Source: Enoplolaimus lenunculus
Lineage: Eukaryota; Nematoda; Enoplea; Enoplida; Thoracostomopsidae
Assembly: GCA_030248215.1 (NCBI GenBank)
Contig: JASANG010001337.1
Coordinates: 62,001 to 126,000, forward strand
DNA: 64,000 nt
Direction of reading: 5' to 3'
Shown here one piece after another: positions 50,748 to 63,112 of the stretch (within the stretch, counting starts at the first letter, position 1; each line of letters begins with the position of its first letter). The notes beneath the pieces are model-generated. The model worked only from the letters and a program-made list of their open reading frames with translations. It had not been told where the DNA came from and searched no databases. The position numbers and the translations under genes are program-made.

Positions 50748-51002
50748 ATCCCTTGAACTAAATCCTGGGCCGCCCATGATGTCCTGGGTATGCACAATCA
50801 TCAAAACTTTTGGAAATTCTGCAACACTTTGCACTAACATTAATTGTTTGCATTGATCTATTAATTTGTAGACCTGGGGCCGCAGTGTGTCTTGCGAAGT
50901 TGGGGGCGGTCAAGTAATACCAAGATGCCAAATAGCACTATCACAAATCTCTCAGGACGGTCGTGGTACAGTTTGTAACATGCTGCAGACTGGGTGCCCT
51001 AC

Positions 51003-51174
51003 AATACAAAAAATGGTGAGTCACATTGACTCTCTCCGAAATAGGCTTTCCCTGACTACACAAACTGAGTGTTGAAATTTGACTCACGTGGAGTCGAATT
51101 TTGACTCAGTTTGTGTAGTCAGGAAAAGCCTATTTCGGAGAGAGTTAATTTGACTCACCATTTTTTGCAGTGTA
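51003..51174. mobile_element. GAGTCAATTTGACTC palindromic MITE
   Basis: Left ACAAAAAATGGTGAGTCACA and right TGACTCACCATTTTTTGCAG; shorter interior than 47091-47289. Confidence 0.82.
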
Positions 51175-52914
51175 CAATTTTATGATATATAGAAAAATAT
51201 CCAAAGGTACCGCTAAGAGTTCGAAATATGAAAGGAAATACATTCGTATAGAAACTGGAAAACGTATCAAAACAAGACATAGTGTAACATTATGTCTAAA
51301 AGTCAACTTATCATTAAAATGAAAATAGTAAAACTTAAACAACTTTGCAAATTTTTTTCACATAAAACGAAGAAATTTTGAGAAATGACTCGCAAGCAAG
51401 GCGACCGAGAAGTCAAAGGAATTGGTACCCATATGGCCCGGTCACTAGAACATCTTGCAGAGTACGCTTCATAAACCCTAAAGTAGTAACTCACCCCCAG
51501 GCTTGAAGCAAGCAACATCAGACATATATATTTATATATATTTTTTTTTATATATATATATACGGCGGTTCTAATTTAAATACAAAAACTAGGCTCTGAC
51601 TATGTTCAATCTGCGGTCGTGAACGTTATCTACGTTCGATATTGAATTTAAAATCAAATTTAAAATCACAACTTTAGCACATTTGACTTTTCTCGACTTG
51701 TAATTTAGTTATCAGATAGTGTTCATTTCCTCAGGCAACTCCTCTTAGTTGACAGCCCACGACAACGTTTATAGTTTGGTTAAGACGTGTCTCGTTGAAT
51801 TTTAGAAAGACATCATCAGGGGCGCAGCTACAATTTTGTTTCGTCAGGTATAAATCCGTCAGGTAAAATTTGTATGTGCCAGTGACACTTTACCCGCTAA
51901 GAGTTAAACCTTAAAGCCAGTAGTAAACATACCTATTTTCTGGTTAAATCCAGAGAGCCATACAACCAGGAATTGTTAGTAGAAATGTCAAGAGCGTTTA
52001 ATAGGTATCAAAGGATTGGTGAAAATTTTTGTAACATAGAATTATTTTGATACTGTAGACTAATTTTTAACTTTAGAGCTAGGGACAAGGTATCTGTAAC
52101 GTCCCTTCATAGGTAAATCAAATTACAAGCCGTGGTAGGCAGGCAAACGTGAACTCAAGGAAGAGAATGTTTCATTAGTGAGTCCAAAGTGTGCTTATTT
52201 GAAACTTTATGCAATAAATACTATATATTTAAGTTTGATATAAGATTTAAAGATAGAACTTGTACAGTTATACGCCACGCCTAATACAGTCCTTGCCTCA
52301 GTGTCTGCGCAATCAATGCTCTATTGTTCGGCAAAGTCTCCCGTTTAATGTCATCTCATCGACCGCCTGGATGGTCAAGACCACCAAGAATTTGAGTTGG
52401 TGCCGGGTTGAGAAGTATATCACAAGAAAGCGGGTGAAATAAACCAAATGAAAATATTTTTGGTAAAAATTAAAATATATATTATTTTCAAAAGCCAGCA
52501 ACACGTAATCGTTTGCCGAAAAAATGGTTAGAATTTTTGAAAACTGTACTAAATTTTGAAACTTTATGATTTTAGTTTAACACGGGATTGTATTCCTATT
52601 CCGTGAAATACCAATTCTATGAGGAAAAGTTTAAAATATTTAAAATATATAAAATGAAATTTGTTGCGTCTCTGTTGTTTGTCTAAAGCACAAAAAATTA
52701 TATCGAATATGCAGCATATTTGTGCTATTTTATTTTTCACTACGCCGTTTCCGATTCGGTGTAAATTTTACTCCGGTTCAAACCCTGATGTTAACGTATA
52801 AAGTTAAGTATTTTTTTGCAAGTTCCCGCCTTGATATAAAACTAATAAAGATCTATTTTCTTCTAGAAAACTCAGATTCGGAAGAAATTCCTGCCAAAAA
52901 ATTGATGATTGTAA

Positions 52915-53287
52915 AAATATTTTGGTAGAAAAAATGAGAAAGATTTTGGTAAAAAATAATAAGATTTCGGTAAAAAATAATAAGATTTCGGTAAAAAATA
53001 ATAAGATTTTGCTAAAAAATAATAAGATTTTGGTAAAAAATAATAAGATTTTGGTAAAAAAATAATAAGATTTTGGTAAAAAATAATAAGAATTTGGTAA
53101 AACATAATAATATTTTGGTAAAAAATAATAAGATTTTGGTAAAAAATAATAAGATTTTGGTAAAAAATAATAAGATTTTGGTAAAAAATAATATTTTGGT
53201 AAAAAATAATAAGATTTTGGTAAAAAATGATAAGATTTTGGTAAAAAATAATAAGATTTTGGTAAAAATAATAAGATTTCGGTAAAA
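52915..53287. repeat. GATTTTGGTAAAAAATAATA minisatellite, unit 20-22 bp
   Basis: About seventeen units of 'aagattttggtaaaaaataa' with small changes (ggtaaaa/gctaaaa, aataata/aatgata). ORFs on both strands (e.g. repeats of KILVKNN) are artefacts of a unit length near a multiple of three. Confidence 0.93.
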
Positions 53288-53599
53288 AAATGTTAAACTT
53301 AGTTTATCCTCGCAAACACATATCCTTCACAATTTTTTTGAACCAACAAATGTTTAAGGCAAATACGAATTGATACATTTACGGCTTAGATAAGTTCGTC
53401 AACATAAGTATCATTTGTCAACAACTTTATATAATCAAACAATCTTCATTTCAACATTCTTTGACCTGGATCTCATTAGAACGCAAAATATCTATAAAGT
53501 TGAGGAAATTTCGTTATTTGAAAGGCAGTTTAGCTAAGAATTTACGGTCAAATTCAATTGTGTCAAATCCACTCTCGGTGTAGCAGGAAAATTAAACGG

Positions 53600-53830
53600 A
53601 GAGCGAACGACCAACACTAGTAGTGTCATGAAGCTTTCGAGCGCTAATATTTTCTATTTCATCTGTGAAACAAATTCAAGATTTGAACCCCGGAATCGCA
53701 CGTGGAAGGCGTTTACTGGGCCAGCAGTCGCCAATACGTATTTGGTGTGCGACATTGATGAGGCTCTAAGTTCTTGTGGGGGTTTCATATATTATGTATA
53801 ATGTAGTAATTGTTAAACAATGCGCAAATA
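53600..53830 (-). repeat. tRNA-derived SINE-like repeat, copy 1
   Basis: On the - strand a tRNA-like stretch (about 53683-53745) has ATTCCGGGGTTCAAATC as B box. It is followed by 'aaatagaaaatatt' and preceded by 'caattgttaa...', exactly as in 62735-62940. The two copies share order and spacing but differ in sequence. Confidence 0.65.
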
Positions 53831-53929
53831 TGTGCTTTAGTTGCTCATAGTATACTCTATTCAAAAAAGGGATTGAATATCTATAAAACAAAGGTACTAA
53901 GCTAGTCGCACTATTTCGGCAAGGCGCCA

Positions 53930-54368
53930 TACTGTAGTGACCCGAATAAGAGTGGGGGCTGATATTTATTTGGCTTCTCCAGAGGGTAATCCCTGTTATT
54001 CGGTTACGGACTGTTATTTATTTTCAACCCGCCCTTCTTTACCGATATATATTAGGTATTACAACTATCTGTTGAATACAACGTTTATTTGTCTTGTATC
54101 AAAAGCTTGAGGGATAATGCAAAGCTGTACTTAGGAATGTAGCTTCAAAACTTAAGTACGCTGTAAAGTTTCGAACTCAACTTTATTTGGTCCTGGAGTC
54201 ATTTATGCAGTTACAATTAGGGATAATATACATTTATGGACTGTAATTAGGGTTTAAGGACTCTATGCGCTTACGGACTAGTATTAGGAATACGGACTTC
54301 TATTTATTGGGACTCAAAACGGAAACCCCTCTTATTACCTGTCCCCTCTCATTCGGGTCACTACAGTA
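53930..54368. mobile_element. GACCCGAATAAGAG-family MITE, complete
   Basis: The left TACTGTAGTGACCCGAATAA and right TTCGGGTCACTACAGTA are inverted, 439 bp, with terminal TA that may be the target duplication. The interior has 'ggttacggactgttattta' and 'ctcaagctttt'-type blocks seen in the other copies. No ORF. Confidence 0.88.
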
Positions 54369-54764
54369 TCCGAAATGTTCACTTATAAACACAACGCTGT
54401 ATCTGTCCACATTTTAAAGCGGACAGTGCTGGCAGAAGCTCAAACCCCCCGATTGGGACGCGACCCTTCGGGGCCCCATCTTGACAAACTGAACATTTTT
54501 GCGCGGATCTCGAAGATATGGAGCTGAGATACGTTTTATTGGGAGCCACCCTCGGACCTATTTGGGGGCTCAACTATCCTAAACGTCGACCCTGAAACAG
54601 GATATGTACAATTTTTAAATTTCATGCAAAATTTCTATGACGAATTTTGAACACGTGAACTTAAACAAAAGATATATACATTTTAAGAAAGCCTGAGTTT
54701 ACATTTTCAATTTCAGAATGCCAACCAAACCCTATCACCAACCAAGCAATGACTTACAAGCCTC

Positions 54765-54957
54765 ATGACCTCACGTAGAGACAAGATAGCATCTTTTTAC
54801 CACACATCTAATACGCACCAACCCCATGTACAGATACTTTTACGAGATAAAAATAAATTGTTGCTGTTAGCGACAAACTTAATTTTGCTTGTTGTGGCTA
54901 TTTTTGGGGTTTTAGGAACGTTTCTAAGCGTCTTAACTGGTTCTAGCAGATATGAAA
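54765..54957 (+). CDS. possible first coding exon of a single-pass membrane protein
   Basis: A polypyrimidine tract ending TTTCAATTTCAG (54717) precedes an exon-like stretch with an in-frame TGA just before ATG 54765. The frame gives MTSRRDKIASFYHTSNTHQP, a basic tail up to LLRDKNK, a hydrophobic segment of about 24 residues (LLLLATNLILLVVAIFGVLG...) and GSSRYEN, ending at donor AAT|GTAAGG. A short basic tail before one membrane segment suggests type II topology. The protein is not identified; it may be chance. Confidence 0.35.
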
Positions 54958-55982
54958 ATGTAAGGATAAATCTAAAACTGCCATGTCCTGCTGGATTACT
55001 CAAAACTAATTTTCTAATAAACCCTTAAGCCTGTAGCCATAGAGAAGCCGAAGAATCCTAAGTCCATAAGAAAATTTTGCCCACTCGCACTGGAAAGTAT
55101 TAAACTTGATTATAAGTCGTCTAAAAATCATTGTGCGCCCCTTGTAAAAACTTTTAGCTCTCCTCACTCTAGCAAAGTGAGCTGGCTACATGCTTGTAAA
55201 GATGCTTAAAGAATTATGCCTTAGCTACAGAAACAATTAATACCATAGAACAGTAGATTTTTCCGAAGTTGTCCGCATTGCAGTCTTAGGATATTTGAGT
55301 GTCAAGCAAAGCAGGCTTTACCGCAGTATTTTCAAAGGAACATTTCGATTGACCAATCAAATCGTCTGAGTGTAAAAAATTTAACACAGTTGCACTCAGC
55401 TACGCATTATGCATCAAATGGTAAATAATTTGTTAAACTTTTGGACAACGAAATTTTTTGGGTCCGGGATCTATGAATCTGAAAAAATCGAATTTTTCAA
55501 AAATTAAAATTTGGGTGTGAAATGATCAGGGCAAATTATCAGAAGCTCAAATATGCAAAACTTTTCAAAATCCTACCACTTTTGGGCAAATGCGGGCTGA
55601 GGGGGAATAACCGAAAAGACCCAAAATATGTTCCAAAGTAAAAAATTGTTTAATGTTACAGGGGCCCTGTAGTATTCTTAATAATTCTCTGCGCTCCTAG
55701 AGTCAATTTTGCAACTATTCTTTATTATATAACATTAACTTTACAATATTACTAATATTGATCGAGTTGGAATTATTGCTATCGGTCCGACAGGGCTTAA
55801 ACCCCAAAACCCTTTGTTCTCAAGCACATTTATGTTTAAGTTGCAACACCTACAGATATATAACCATTTCCTCTGGTATTTTATTCAAAAATATTCCTTC
55901 AGCCACACCATAACCCCCTAATGGTTACTTTAATGCAAACTATCGCTAGCTATTAAGCAATTAATTAATGTAACCAAGAGTC

Positions 55983-56314
55983 GATGATCACTCTAGCAAG
56001 AGTGTGGAACTACCAAAATTTGCATGGTACAAAATGTATCACCGGGCGTAGCATTTTTGGTCGACTTTCTTATTTAAAGGGGGGTAGTTGATGTTTGAAA
56101 TGTAGAATACACATGGTTTTAAAATTATAAACGGAGCATTAATTTACAACTGCAATATTTCAACGTGTAAAATTGAAAAAATTGCCAAACTTGACCCCCC
56201 CTTCAATAAAGGGGGGTCGGCCAAAAATGCAACGCGTGATGGGTACATTTTTTCCAAACACAGAATGTATTGCACACTCTTGTTAATAAAGAGTGATCAT
56301 CCACTCTTGATGTA
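55983..56314. mobile_element. CAAGAGTGTGCAACT-family element
   Basis: This is the best-ended copy: GATGATCACTCTAGCAAGAG on the left and the inverted ...CTTGTTAATAAAGAGTGATCATC on the right. The interior has ggggg/ccccc runs and an AAATGCAACGCGTG block. Confidence 0.75.
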
Positions 56315-56611
56315 ACACATAAGAGCCACAAAAAATGCCTTGAAATCGCAAAAAAACAATACTCAGTTACTTTTATTAGTCAAACATGTTGCAATAACTG
56401 CTTACGAAACGTTGAACAATTTTTCCGTAGACCTTCTGTTCCTGTACACTAGGAGACTAAATTGTTTTTGAAAAATTTAGGTACAAGCAAGCATTTTTTG
56501 CTGTTTTACCTATCTACTGTTTAGTGATTAGTTTAATTTAGAAAATTATTACATTTTGTTTCTAACATATTTAGGCAACTTTGAACTTGATTATATTTTG
56601 ATATAACAACA

Positions 56612-57262
56612 TACCGAATTGATCGTCTTGTATTCGTAAAATATTATCTGAATTTTAACACAAATATGTCTTGATACAGACTCCAGACATATATGTCTTG
56701 AATTCAAGACGTTGATTTCTTAAAATTTTCAGAAACATTGGTCTAAAATTTTCCACACTTGAATGTCTTAAGTTTAAGGCTTCGTTTAATGGACGAATAA
56801 GAAAAATATTTCTGAAGTAAAACACAGAGATTTGCCATGGAAACAGACTCCAAAATTTGGGGCTGAATCTCAACCCAATTCCCTAATTTTACTACCTAAG
56901 ATACGTCCAAGACATAAATTTAGGTTGGAGGGAGCCTAAGCTCAACCAAAAATATCTTTGAAATTCGATTATTTATATATCCTTTTAAGAATATAAACTG
57001 AGAAACTTTTTTACATACATAAAAATCAGGAAATTAATTCTTGAATAAAAGACAACTATTTCTTGAAAGAAAGAAAATTTGTGTCTGATAAATTGGCAAT
57101 AGTAATTTCTTGAATATAAGACATTTATGTTTAAACCATTTAAGCAACGAATGTCTGAGCTGTTGAAGGCTATTATGTCTCAAATACAAGACATTTATGC
57201 GTTGAAAATTTAAGAAAGTAGAAGTCTTGAAATTTTTAGACAGTTTATTTTGTGTATACATG
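56612..57262. mobile_element. inverted-repeat element, AATTGTCTTG family, copy 2
   Basis: It shares long blocks with 3554-4212, including 'gtcttgatacagactccaga' and 'gagatttgccatggaaac', in the same orientation, and ends in ACAGTTTATTTTGTGTA. The left end is degraded. Confidence 0.7.
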
Positions 57263-57913
57263 ATAAGCCTAAAAATTAGCTGAAATTTTGCGAAAATTAA
57301 TATTTTGGGCTCATTAAACCTTTTATCCAATTACATAACAATGATCATACACATACATAGCCTATGAACCAATTTCAACCAATGAAATTGTAGATACTGA
57401 ACCATAAAATTCGCTTTAAATACGAGTCGGGTAAAAGGTAATTAAAATTTAAAAGCCCCCTGTGACTCAAAGCAATCTAAAACTTGTGAATCATCCAAAA
57501 ATGCTTTAGCCGCATATCGGTGTCATAAACGAGTCGAACTTTGAAAAATACCTTTCTGCGTAGAGGCTCCAAGTTTGCCAATAATTTACTACGATCGCGC
57601 AACTTGAAGTAATCACCATAATTAGGTTGTGTAAATTTATTCAACCGATATTAATACTTGTGACCCAAAATTTGGAAAAAATTCAATGAATATAACGCAT
57701 ATTTGGCGTATATGACGCAGAAAGCTAAATAGACGTCTACTTAAAGATAAATTTTCACGCCCTAAACTATTAATATTTTGAACGGGTTCATGATTACACG
57801 TAGATACTACACGCTGAATTACGGTATGATCCAATTATAGTTATAAATTGGTATACCTTCGAGTACTTCTCAAATGGGTGTAGCACCTATTGCCAGTTGT
57901 TAGCGAGCTATTT

Positions 57914-58078
57914 CATGATGCCAGGTCGCGGTATTTTTACAAATCTGAAACCTGTGCCATTTCCCGACAAAACAACGATCTGTAGTCACTGGCAGAATTA
58001 CCAGACGTACACGTCACTATTTAGCAATAAGGGTGCAAATACACCTGAGAGTTCGAGCGCCGATTTCCTTAAACAGGG
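57914..58078 (+). CDS. possible internal exon, unidentified protein
   Basis: After ATGATGCCAG the frame reads (P)GRGIFTNLKPVPFPDKTTIC, SHWQNYQTYTSLFSNKG and a Ser/Glu stretch to FLKQGTG, with a donor ACAGG|GTACAA; without splicing it runs on to TAA at 58124. Codon composition is protein-like. The PG...P...TTI...WQ.Y order loosely recalls the segment after the membrane span in Na/K-ATPase beta subunits, but this is weak. The start abuts a truncated end of an inverted-repeat element at about 57860-57905. Confidence 0.33.
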
Positions 58079-58345
58079 AACAGGGTACAATTTTACAATA
58101 AAATTTGGTGACGAAAAAATATAACCAAACATACCGGCACGTAACCAGCTCAACATGGTCAGGGCTGGGGGGATGAAAATTATAGGAGGCACATGCAAGA
58201 ATTTAAAAAACGGGATTACAAGTTTTAAGGAAAAATAGCAAAGCTTTTAGGATACGGAACAACCATTGTTAGTCCCTTTGGCTACGTTCCCGTAAACGAG
58301 TCAAATAAATAACATATTCCTTTATCCTTAAAACTCAAATCTAGG

Positions 58346-58556
58346 CCGGCATTTATAAATGTATATAGCACCTATTATCCTGTTGGTGATAGTATTTTCC
58401 AACCAGTGAATGTTGATGCTCAAAATTCAGCGCATTTTTCGCGTATGATTTGCTCTACTTCTGTATCAGTTTTGAGCTAAAAAATCTGCAATGGTTATTG
58501 AGTTTTAAAACCTATTACTAACTGATGATAGATGCTATACACATTTGAGAATACGG
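58346..58556. mobile_element. AGCACCTATCACCAGTT-family element
   Basis: Inverted ends TATAGCACCTATTATCCTGT and CTGATGATAGATGCTATACA. A truncated end of the same family lies at 57860-57905. Confidence 0.7.
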
Positions 58557-58907
58557 ACCGTGGTGTCAGAAACGTACTGTGTGAAATAATCATACCAGAC
58601 CCGTTGGTAGCACAGAAGGTTTTCATATAAGAGTCATGTGGAGAAATCAAATGACTTACAAGTGAAGTAGAACTAAAACTTTTACAAGGGTACGCGCTAA
58701 AATTTTTCTTGGACCTGAGCGTTTCTGCCCACCCCTCTCTGGATACATGGCCAAATGCGACATATTTCAATAGACACTTGTCACTATTTTGATATGCGAC
58801 CGTAATCAATTTAACAATTAAAATCATTGGCGTTATGTATTAATAAAAACCAACGAATTGCGAAATTGCTTTGCACCATATTGTACCATAAAAGATCACA
58901 AGAACCA

Positions 58908-58945
58908 CAAACAACAACACCAACAACAACACCACCACCACCAAT

Positions 58946-58979
<34 letters not shown>

Positions 58980-58998
58980 CCAGCAACAACAACAAAAA
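58908..58998. repeat. (CAA)n/(CACCAC)n microsatellite
   Basis: CAA and ACC trinucleotide runs; the Thr-rich (+) and Val-rich (-) ORFs are artefacts. Confidence 0.92.
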
Positions 58999-59154
58999 TA
59001 GCAACAAGCACGATATAATATATGTATAAATGTAAAAATAAATATATATAAATAAATAAATACTGGGATCATATTAGAAAAAACCCTGTCAGTTCTGTTA
59101 TTTTAAAACTGGAAAACTAAACCGTCCCATAGACATTGATTCGAAGGAATAGGT

Positions 59155-59435
59155 TTAAGCCCTATTCACACGTCCAAGTTTTTGATGTGAGAACTTGCAG
59201 CTGCAAATTGCACGTAAAACTTGAATTTTTTCATCAGCCAATGAGAATGCGGCTGAAATAAATTCAGTAAACTTGTATGGTTATTCACACATGTGAACTA
59301 AATTTTTAGCTATGATTTTTAATGAATTATTAGCAGCTGCAAGTTCTTCGAACGGGATTTTAGACAAAACTTGCAAGTGCACGTTGCAGCTGCAAGTTCT
59401 CGCAGCAAAAACTTTCACGTGTGAATAGGTCTTAA
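59155..59435. mobile_element. CCCTATTCACACGTGCAAG-family element, short complete copy
   Basis: The left AAGCCCTATTCACACGTCCA and right TTTCACGTGTGAATAGGTCTT are inverted; subterminal 'gcagctgcaa' on both sides. About 280 bp. Confidence 0.82.
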
Positions 59436-61100
59436 GGAAAAATTACAATGAATTATATTATAGCATTTGTGAAGTATTATGTTTTTGGTTTTAGGTAAAA
59501 AACTAAATAACATCCGAATGTTAATGCGTAAAACTAAATAAAACAATTTTTTCATCAAATTTAGGCATAAAATTAGCAAACATGTTGTTACTATGTGTGT
59601 GCCATCCTCAGAAGACAACCGACACAATTATATTAAACTGTAAACCCACTCACTACCTAAAATTAAAAAATGCTCTACTCAAATGACTATATACTTTTAA
59701 TATGTCATACCCCCTTTGAGTTTTAAACACCATTCCCTGCGTAATATATAAATACACGTCACATATCCCCTTTTATGTTCAATTACCCTGCCGTAACACA
59801 AACACCAGTTAACCACCGTACCCTAGAATTAACTTAATGGGTGCATAAAGCATGTTGACTTGAAAACGTTGGGTAAGGTGTTATTACGGGCCACGCCATT
59901 AAAGTTGATATCTCGTCTCTCTCTCCCTCAGCCACCCAGGCTTCTATGTAAGAATCATTGTGTGATTTGTTTTGCGAGAAAATAGCAATGATAACAAAAC
60001 AATTATTATCAGCGGGTTAATCTTTGAAAAATTTTACCCAAAAACGTCAAATGACGATTCACAGCGAGTGAGTGTGAATGCTGGATGCGGTTGGCGGGCG
60101 CACGGATCGATTGACCGAATTCAACCACAGAATCCGCATAAAGCTTAAATTTTGCGTTAAAATTTGGCATTAAAATCGCGTCTGACTTCTCGTTCGCTTT
60201 GCTCGTAACGTGTGTAAATTATTCAATTATTCAACTGGTGCCTATAATTGCATATAGTTCGAACACAAGTCCACACTATTTTTACAAGTTTATATATATA
60301 CATAATGTGCCCATCTCATCCCGCCGTTAGTGGACGTGCCACTCGAAAATACTTTGTAGTCCATAATACGAACCTTCTCGATCAGCGTTACGCCCTATAA
60401 AGGTAAACAATTATTTTTTGAATTAGAATTTTAAAAAATGTTTCCTTGATTAAAGTTGTAGAATATCTTGAATATTCTAAAATACAACCACATCAAAGTT
60501 CAGGTCCGCAACTACGGGATGAATAGGTAACCGGCGCCTGTGAACAATTTTGTTCGTTCTTGCCGAAAAAAATGTTTTTCAACAGCATTGAACAAATTCG
60601 TTATTAAATTTTACCCGTCCCATATGGAGTCATTCTTTCCCCGTCTGCTACCAATCCGTTGCTTACAAGGCAACAGCTACAGTTTGAACTCAATAAAGCT
60701 TGTAAACCTTCAAATAAACTTACGTGTATTTTTAGACTAAACTAAATTTGATTATAAACTTTTTCTATTTATTAGTGTTTTGAGTTTCAATCCCTAGAGA
60801 CGTTTCGATAAATTAAAATCCAACTGGTTAAGCATGACTGTTTCTTCACCGGACGAATATGGCTTTTGGTTTTCAAATCTATATTTTGATTACAAATTTT
60901 TGGGGTTCACCATATATTTGCACAAACAATAACAATTTTGACGTTTTCAATTTTTTGGCTTGAAAATCTATTAATACAAGACATATATATCATCAGCTGG
61001 TGATAGGTACTACACGTATTTGAGAACACTGAATCCACAAATTGATATTTCATTGTATATAAATCTTGGCTAAACCGCCCAAAAGCGTTATATTCTGTGT

Positions 61101-61319
61101 CCATATTCTCAAATACACAGTAGTACCTATCGCCAGTTAGTAATAGGTGTTTTTAAACAAATGTACTGTTGCAATTGCAGATCTCAAAATTTGCACAGAA
61201 GTAGAGTAAATCGAACGCAATAAATGTGCTGAATTTCAAACTTCATCATTTCCTGGTTCGAAAGTTACAAGACCTGTCACCAACTGGTGATAGTTGCTAC
61301 ACACATTTGAGAATACGGG
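61101..61319. mobile_element. AGCACCTATCACCAGTT-family element
   Basis: It starts CCATATTCTCAAATACACAG and ends TTTGAGAATACGG. It is nearly the same interior and orientation as 8047-8264 (e.g. 'ttgcacagaagtag'). A partial copy lies at 60994-61027. Confidence 0.8.
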
Positions 61320-62734
61320 CTCTAGTTTCAATGAATATACTCTGGTTTGACATGGTCTTAAATTTATCTCAGGTCCTTGCCAAGGGAGCGAGGCATGGGC
61401 GCTTGGCACCGTACTTACTTTGGTTATATTTTGAAACGTCTAAATTTTCCTCAAAAAACTTGGTGTCTATTCATTCATTGTTAAATTCAGAGTTAAAACA
61501 TAACGGGGTTCGGTAATGGAACTTTGAGCCAAGAACGGATAATCACACGATGACAAGAGCATGCAACTGGCGAATCCACTTTATTTATGCGGTGGGTAAA
61601 ATTGCACCAGCAATTTCAATTTTATTGAAAGTTGCTTCGACGATATTTATGAAGTCAATGCTCACCGTGTGGTACACGTGGCGACTATCCCCCTAAAGGC
61701 GAGTTGACTTGGGCAAAATCACTAAAGTACGCTGGACACTTGGTACCATGTAGAAACCAATGTAACTGCACATTTTGGTCAACGAACTGAATTTTCCATT
61801 CACGTTAATGAACGGAGAAAAATAAATTTTTTCCATTTTCCGGAAAAAATGGAAAAAATGGAAAAACTTCACTCTCGTCTAAGTGATCGGTCATTCCACC
61901 CTTAGCCGAATTTGCCCGAAAATACTTGCATTTTGAAACTTTCTGCATATTTGTATGATTATATTGTTTGAAATCTCCATGATAAAGGTTAGCAAAAAAG
62001 TCACAAAAGCCTAAACTATTTTAGACGTAAATAACATCTGAATTACAGAAAAGTTTGCTATTTTAAACTAAAACAACCATTATGTTAATGCTAAATATAT
62101 AAACCGTTATTACTTTTCAAGTATTTCGCAGCTTAACATAGTGTTTAGTTATGTTCTAGCCTGCGTATATATAGCATCTATTTCCAGAAAATTTAGAACA
62201 GGTTAACATACAAGCGAAACTCAGTCGCTGAACTGTTGTGAAACTGCTCTTGAAGGTTCGTCAAATCAAATATAAATAATATGCAAAATTTATTTCAAAA
62301 TTTGCAATGCGTTGTTCAGGAGTGGATTACAAGGGTTTTCAATGACTTGCAAGTAAGGTTGAAAATTTTCTAGAAGGGCCAAAATTTTCCAGGGAGGGCT
62401 GAGCCCTCATGCCCCTTTTTATGGGCCCCTGCATAGACTAAAAGTAATATCACTAACTGCTAATAGGGTGACACAAAATTGAAAATATAAGCAAAGATGA
62501 GACTATTCTCACTTCAGTTAGCGATATGGGTTGCAAGATTGCAAACTAAATTTCATGCATTTTTATATTGGCAAAGTAAACGTGTAGCTGCATCCGCCTT
62601 TTGAATCGCACATACATAGGCTGGACGTTATCAACAATTAGTGTCGGCTTACTTGATATCCATAAGCTACAAAGCCTATATTGCACTGCGATAACTTTTA
62701 TACTGAAACGGTGGTAATTATGACAAACATTAAC

Positions 62735-62940
62735 CCTTTCTCACATGAATATTTTCTATTTCTCCTGAGACCTACTTTTATGCTAGGATTCGAACTCCGG
62801 TGACTGGAGTGGGAGGCGTATACCATCACCACACAGCAATAGGAGCTTGACGCTCGAGCCCGAGGGAGCGCTCACGTCTTGTGGTGATTTAGTACTATTA
62901 ATAACTGTTGCAATTGTTAAACACGGTGCGATATATACTA
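62735..62940 (-). repeat. tRNA-derived SINE-like repeat, copy 2
   Basis: On the - strand: TGTGTGGTGATGGTATACGC (A-box region), then CCGGAGTTCGAATCCTAGC (B box and acceptor side), then 'gagaaatagaaaatattcat'. The acceptor stem is not paired well, and the flanks match copy 1, so it is a repeat and not a tRNA gene. Confidence 0.7.
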
Positions 62941-63112
62941 TTTAACGTATATACACTACGCTGAGTTGCCTACAGGCAATTCAATGTGAGAAGGGGTTAA
63001 TCCAAAAGAACTGTTAGTTACGTCAAACATTGTATTTTTAATCGCCGAACAATGAACCTAAGTAAATTTTGTCTTACTGTTTTAAGTCATTCGACGTATC
63101 TAAAACCACAAG

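Larger units (their letters stand above)
43796..54716. other. no gene recognised; repeat-rich region upstream of NOS1AP
   Basis: It holds GACCCGAATAAGAG elements (44536-44969, 50410-50747, 53930-54368), the minisatellite-bearing element (45560-46068), palindromic MITEs (47091-47289, 47589-47842, 51003-51174), a TTAGGC-core MITE (48274-48490), the GATTTTGGTAAAAAATAATA array and a SINE. Untranslated NOS1AP exons or the promoter may be here but no signal is clear. Confidence 0.5.
54958..57913. other. no gene recognised; repeats
   Basis: A CCCGTAGCCAGCTC-family piece (55028-55195), a GGTCTTTTCCGTTATCCCA repeat in reverse (55320-55625), a CAAGAGTGTGCAACT element and an AATTGTCTTG element fill most of it. 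The remaining AT-rich DNA shows nothing. Confidence 0.55.

Noticed and set aside
52260-52442. 60-codon ORF and its 63-codon antisense ORF
   Set aside because: A short GC-richer island without acceptor/donor logic or similarity I can name; either strand is equally open.
52872-53285. ORFs with repeating ILVKNNK or YYFLPKS
   Set aside because: Translation of a minisatellite; both strands open equally.
62773-62836. Functional tRNA gene
   Set aside because: A and B boxes are visible but the acceptor stem does not pair and flanking sequence is shared with another copy, so it is a SINE-type repeat.
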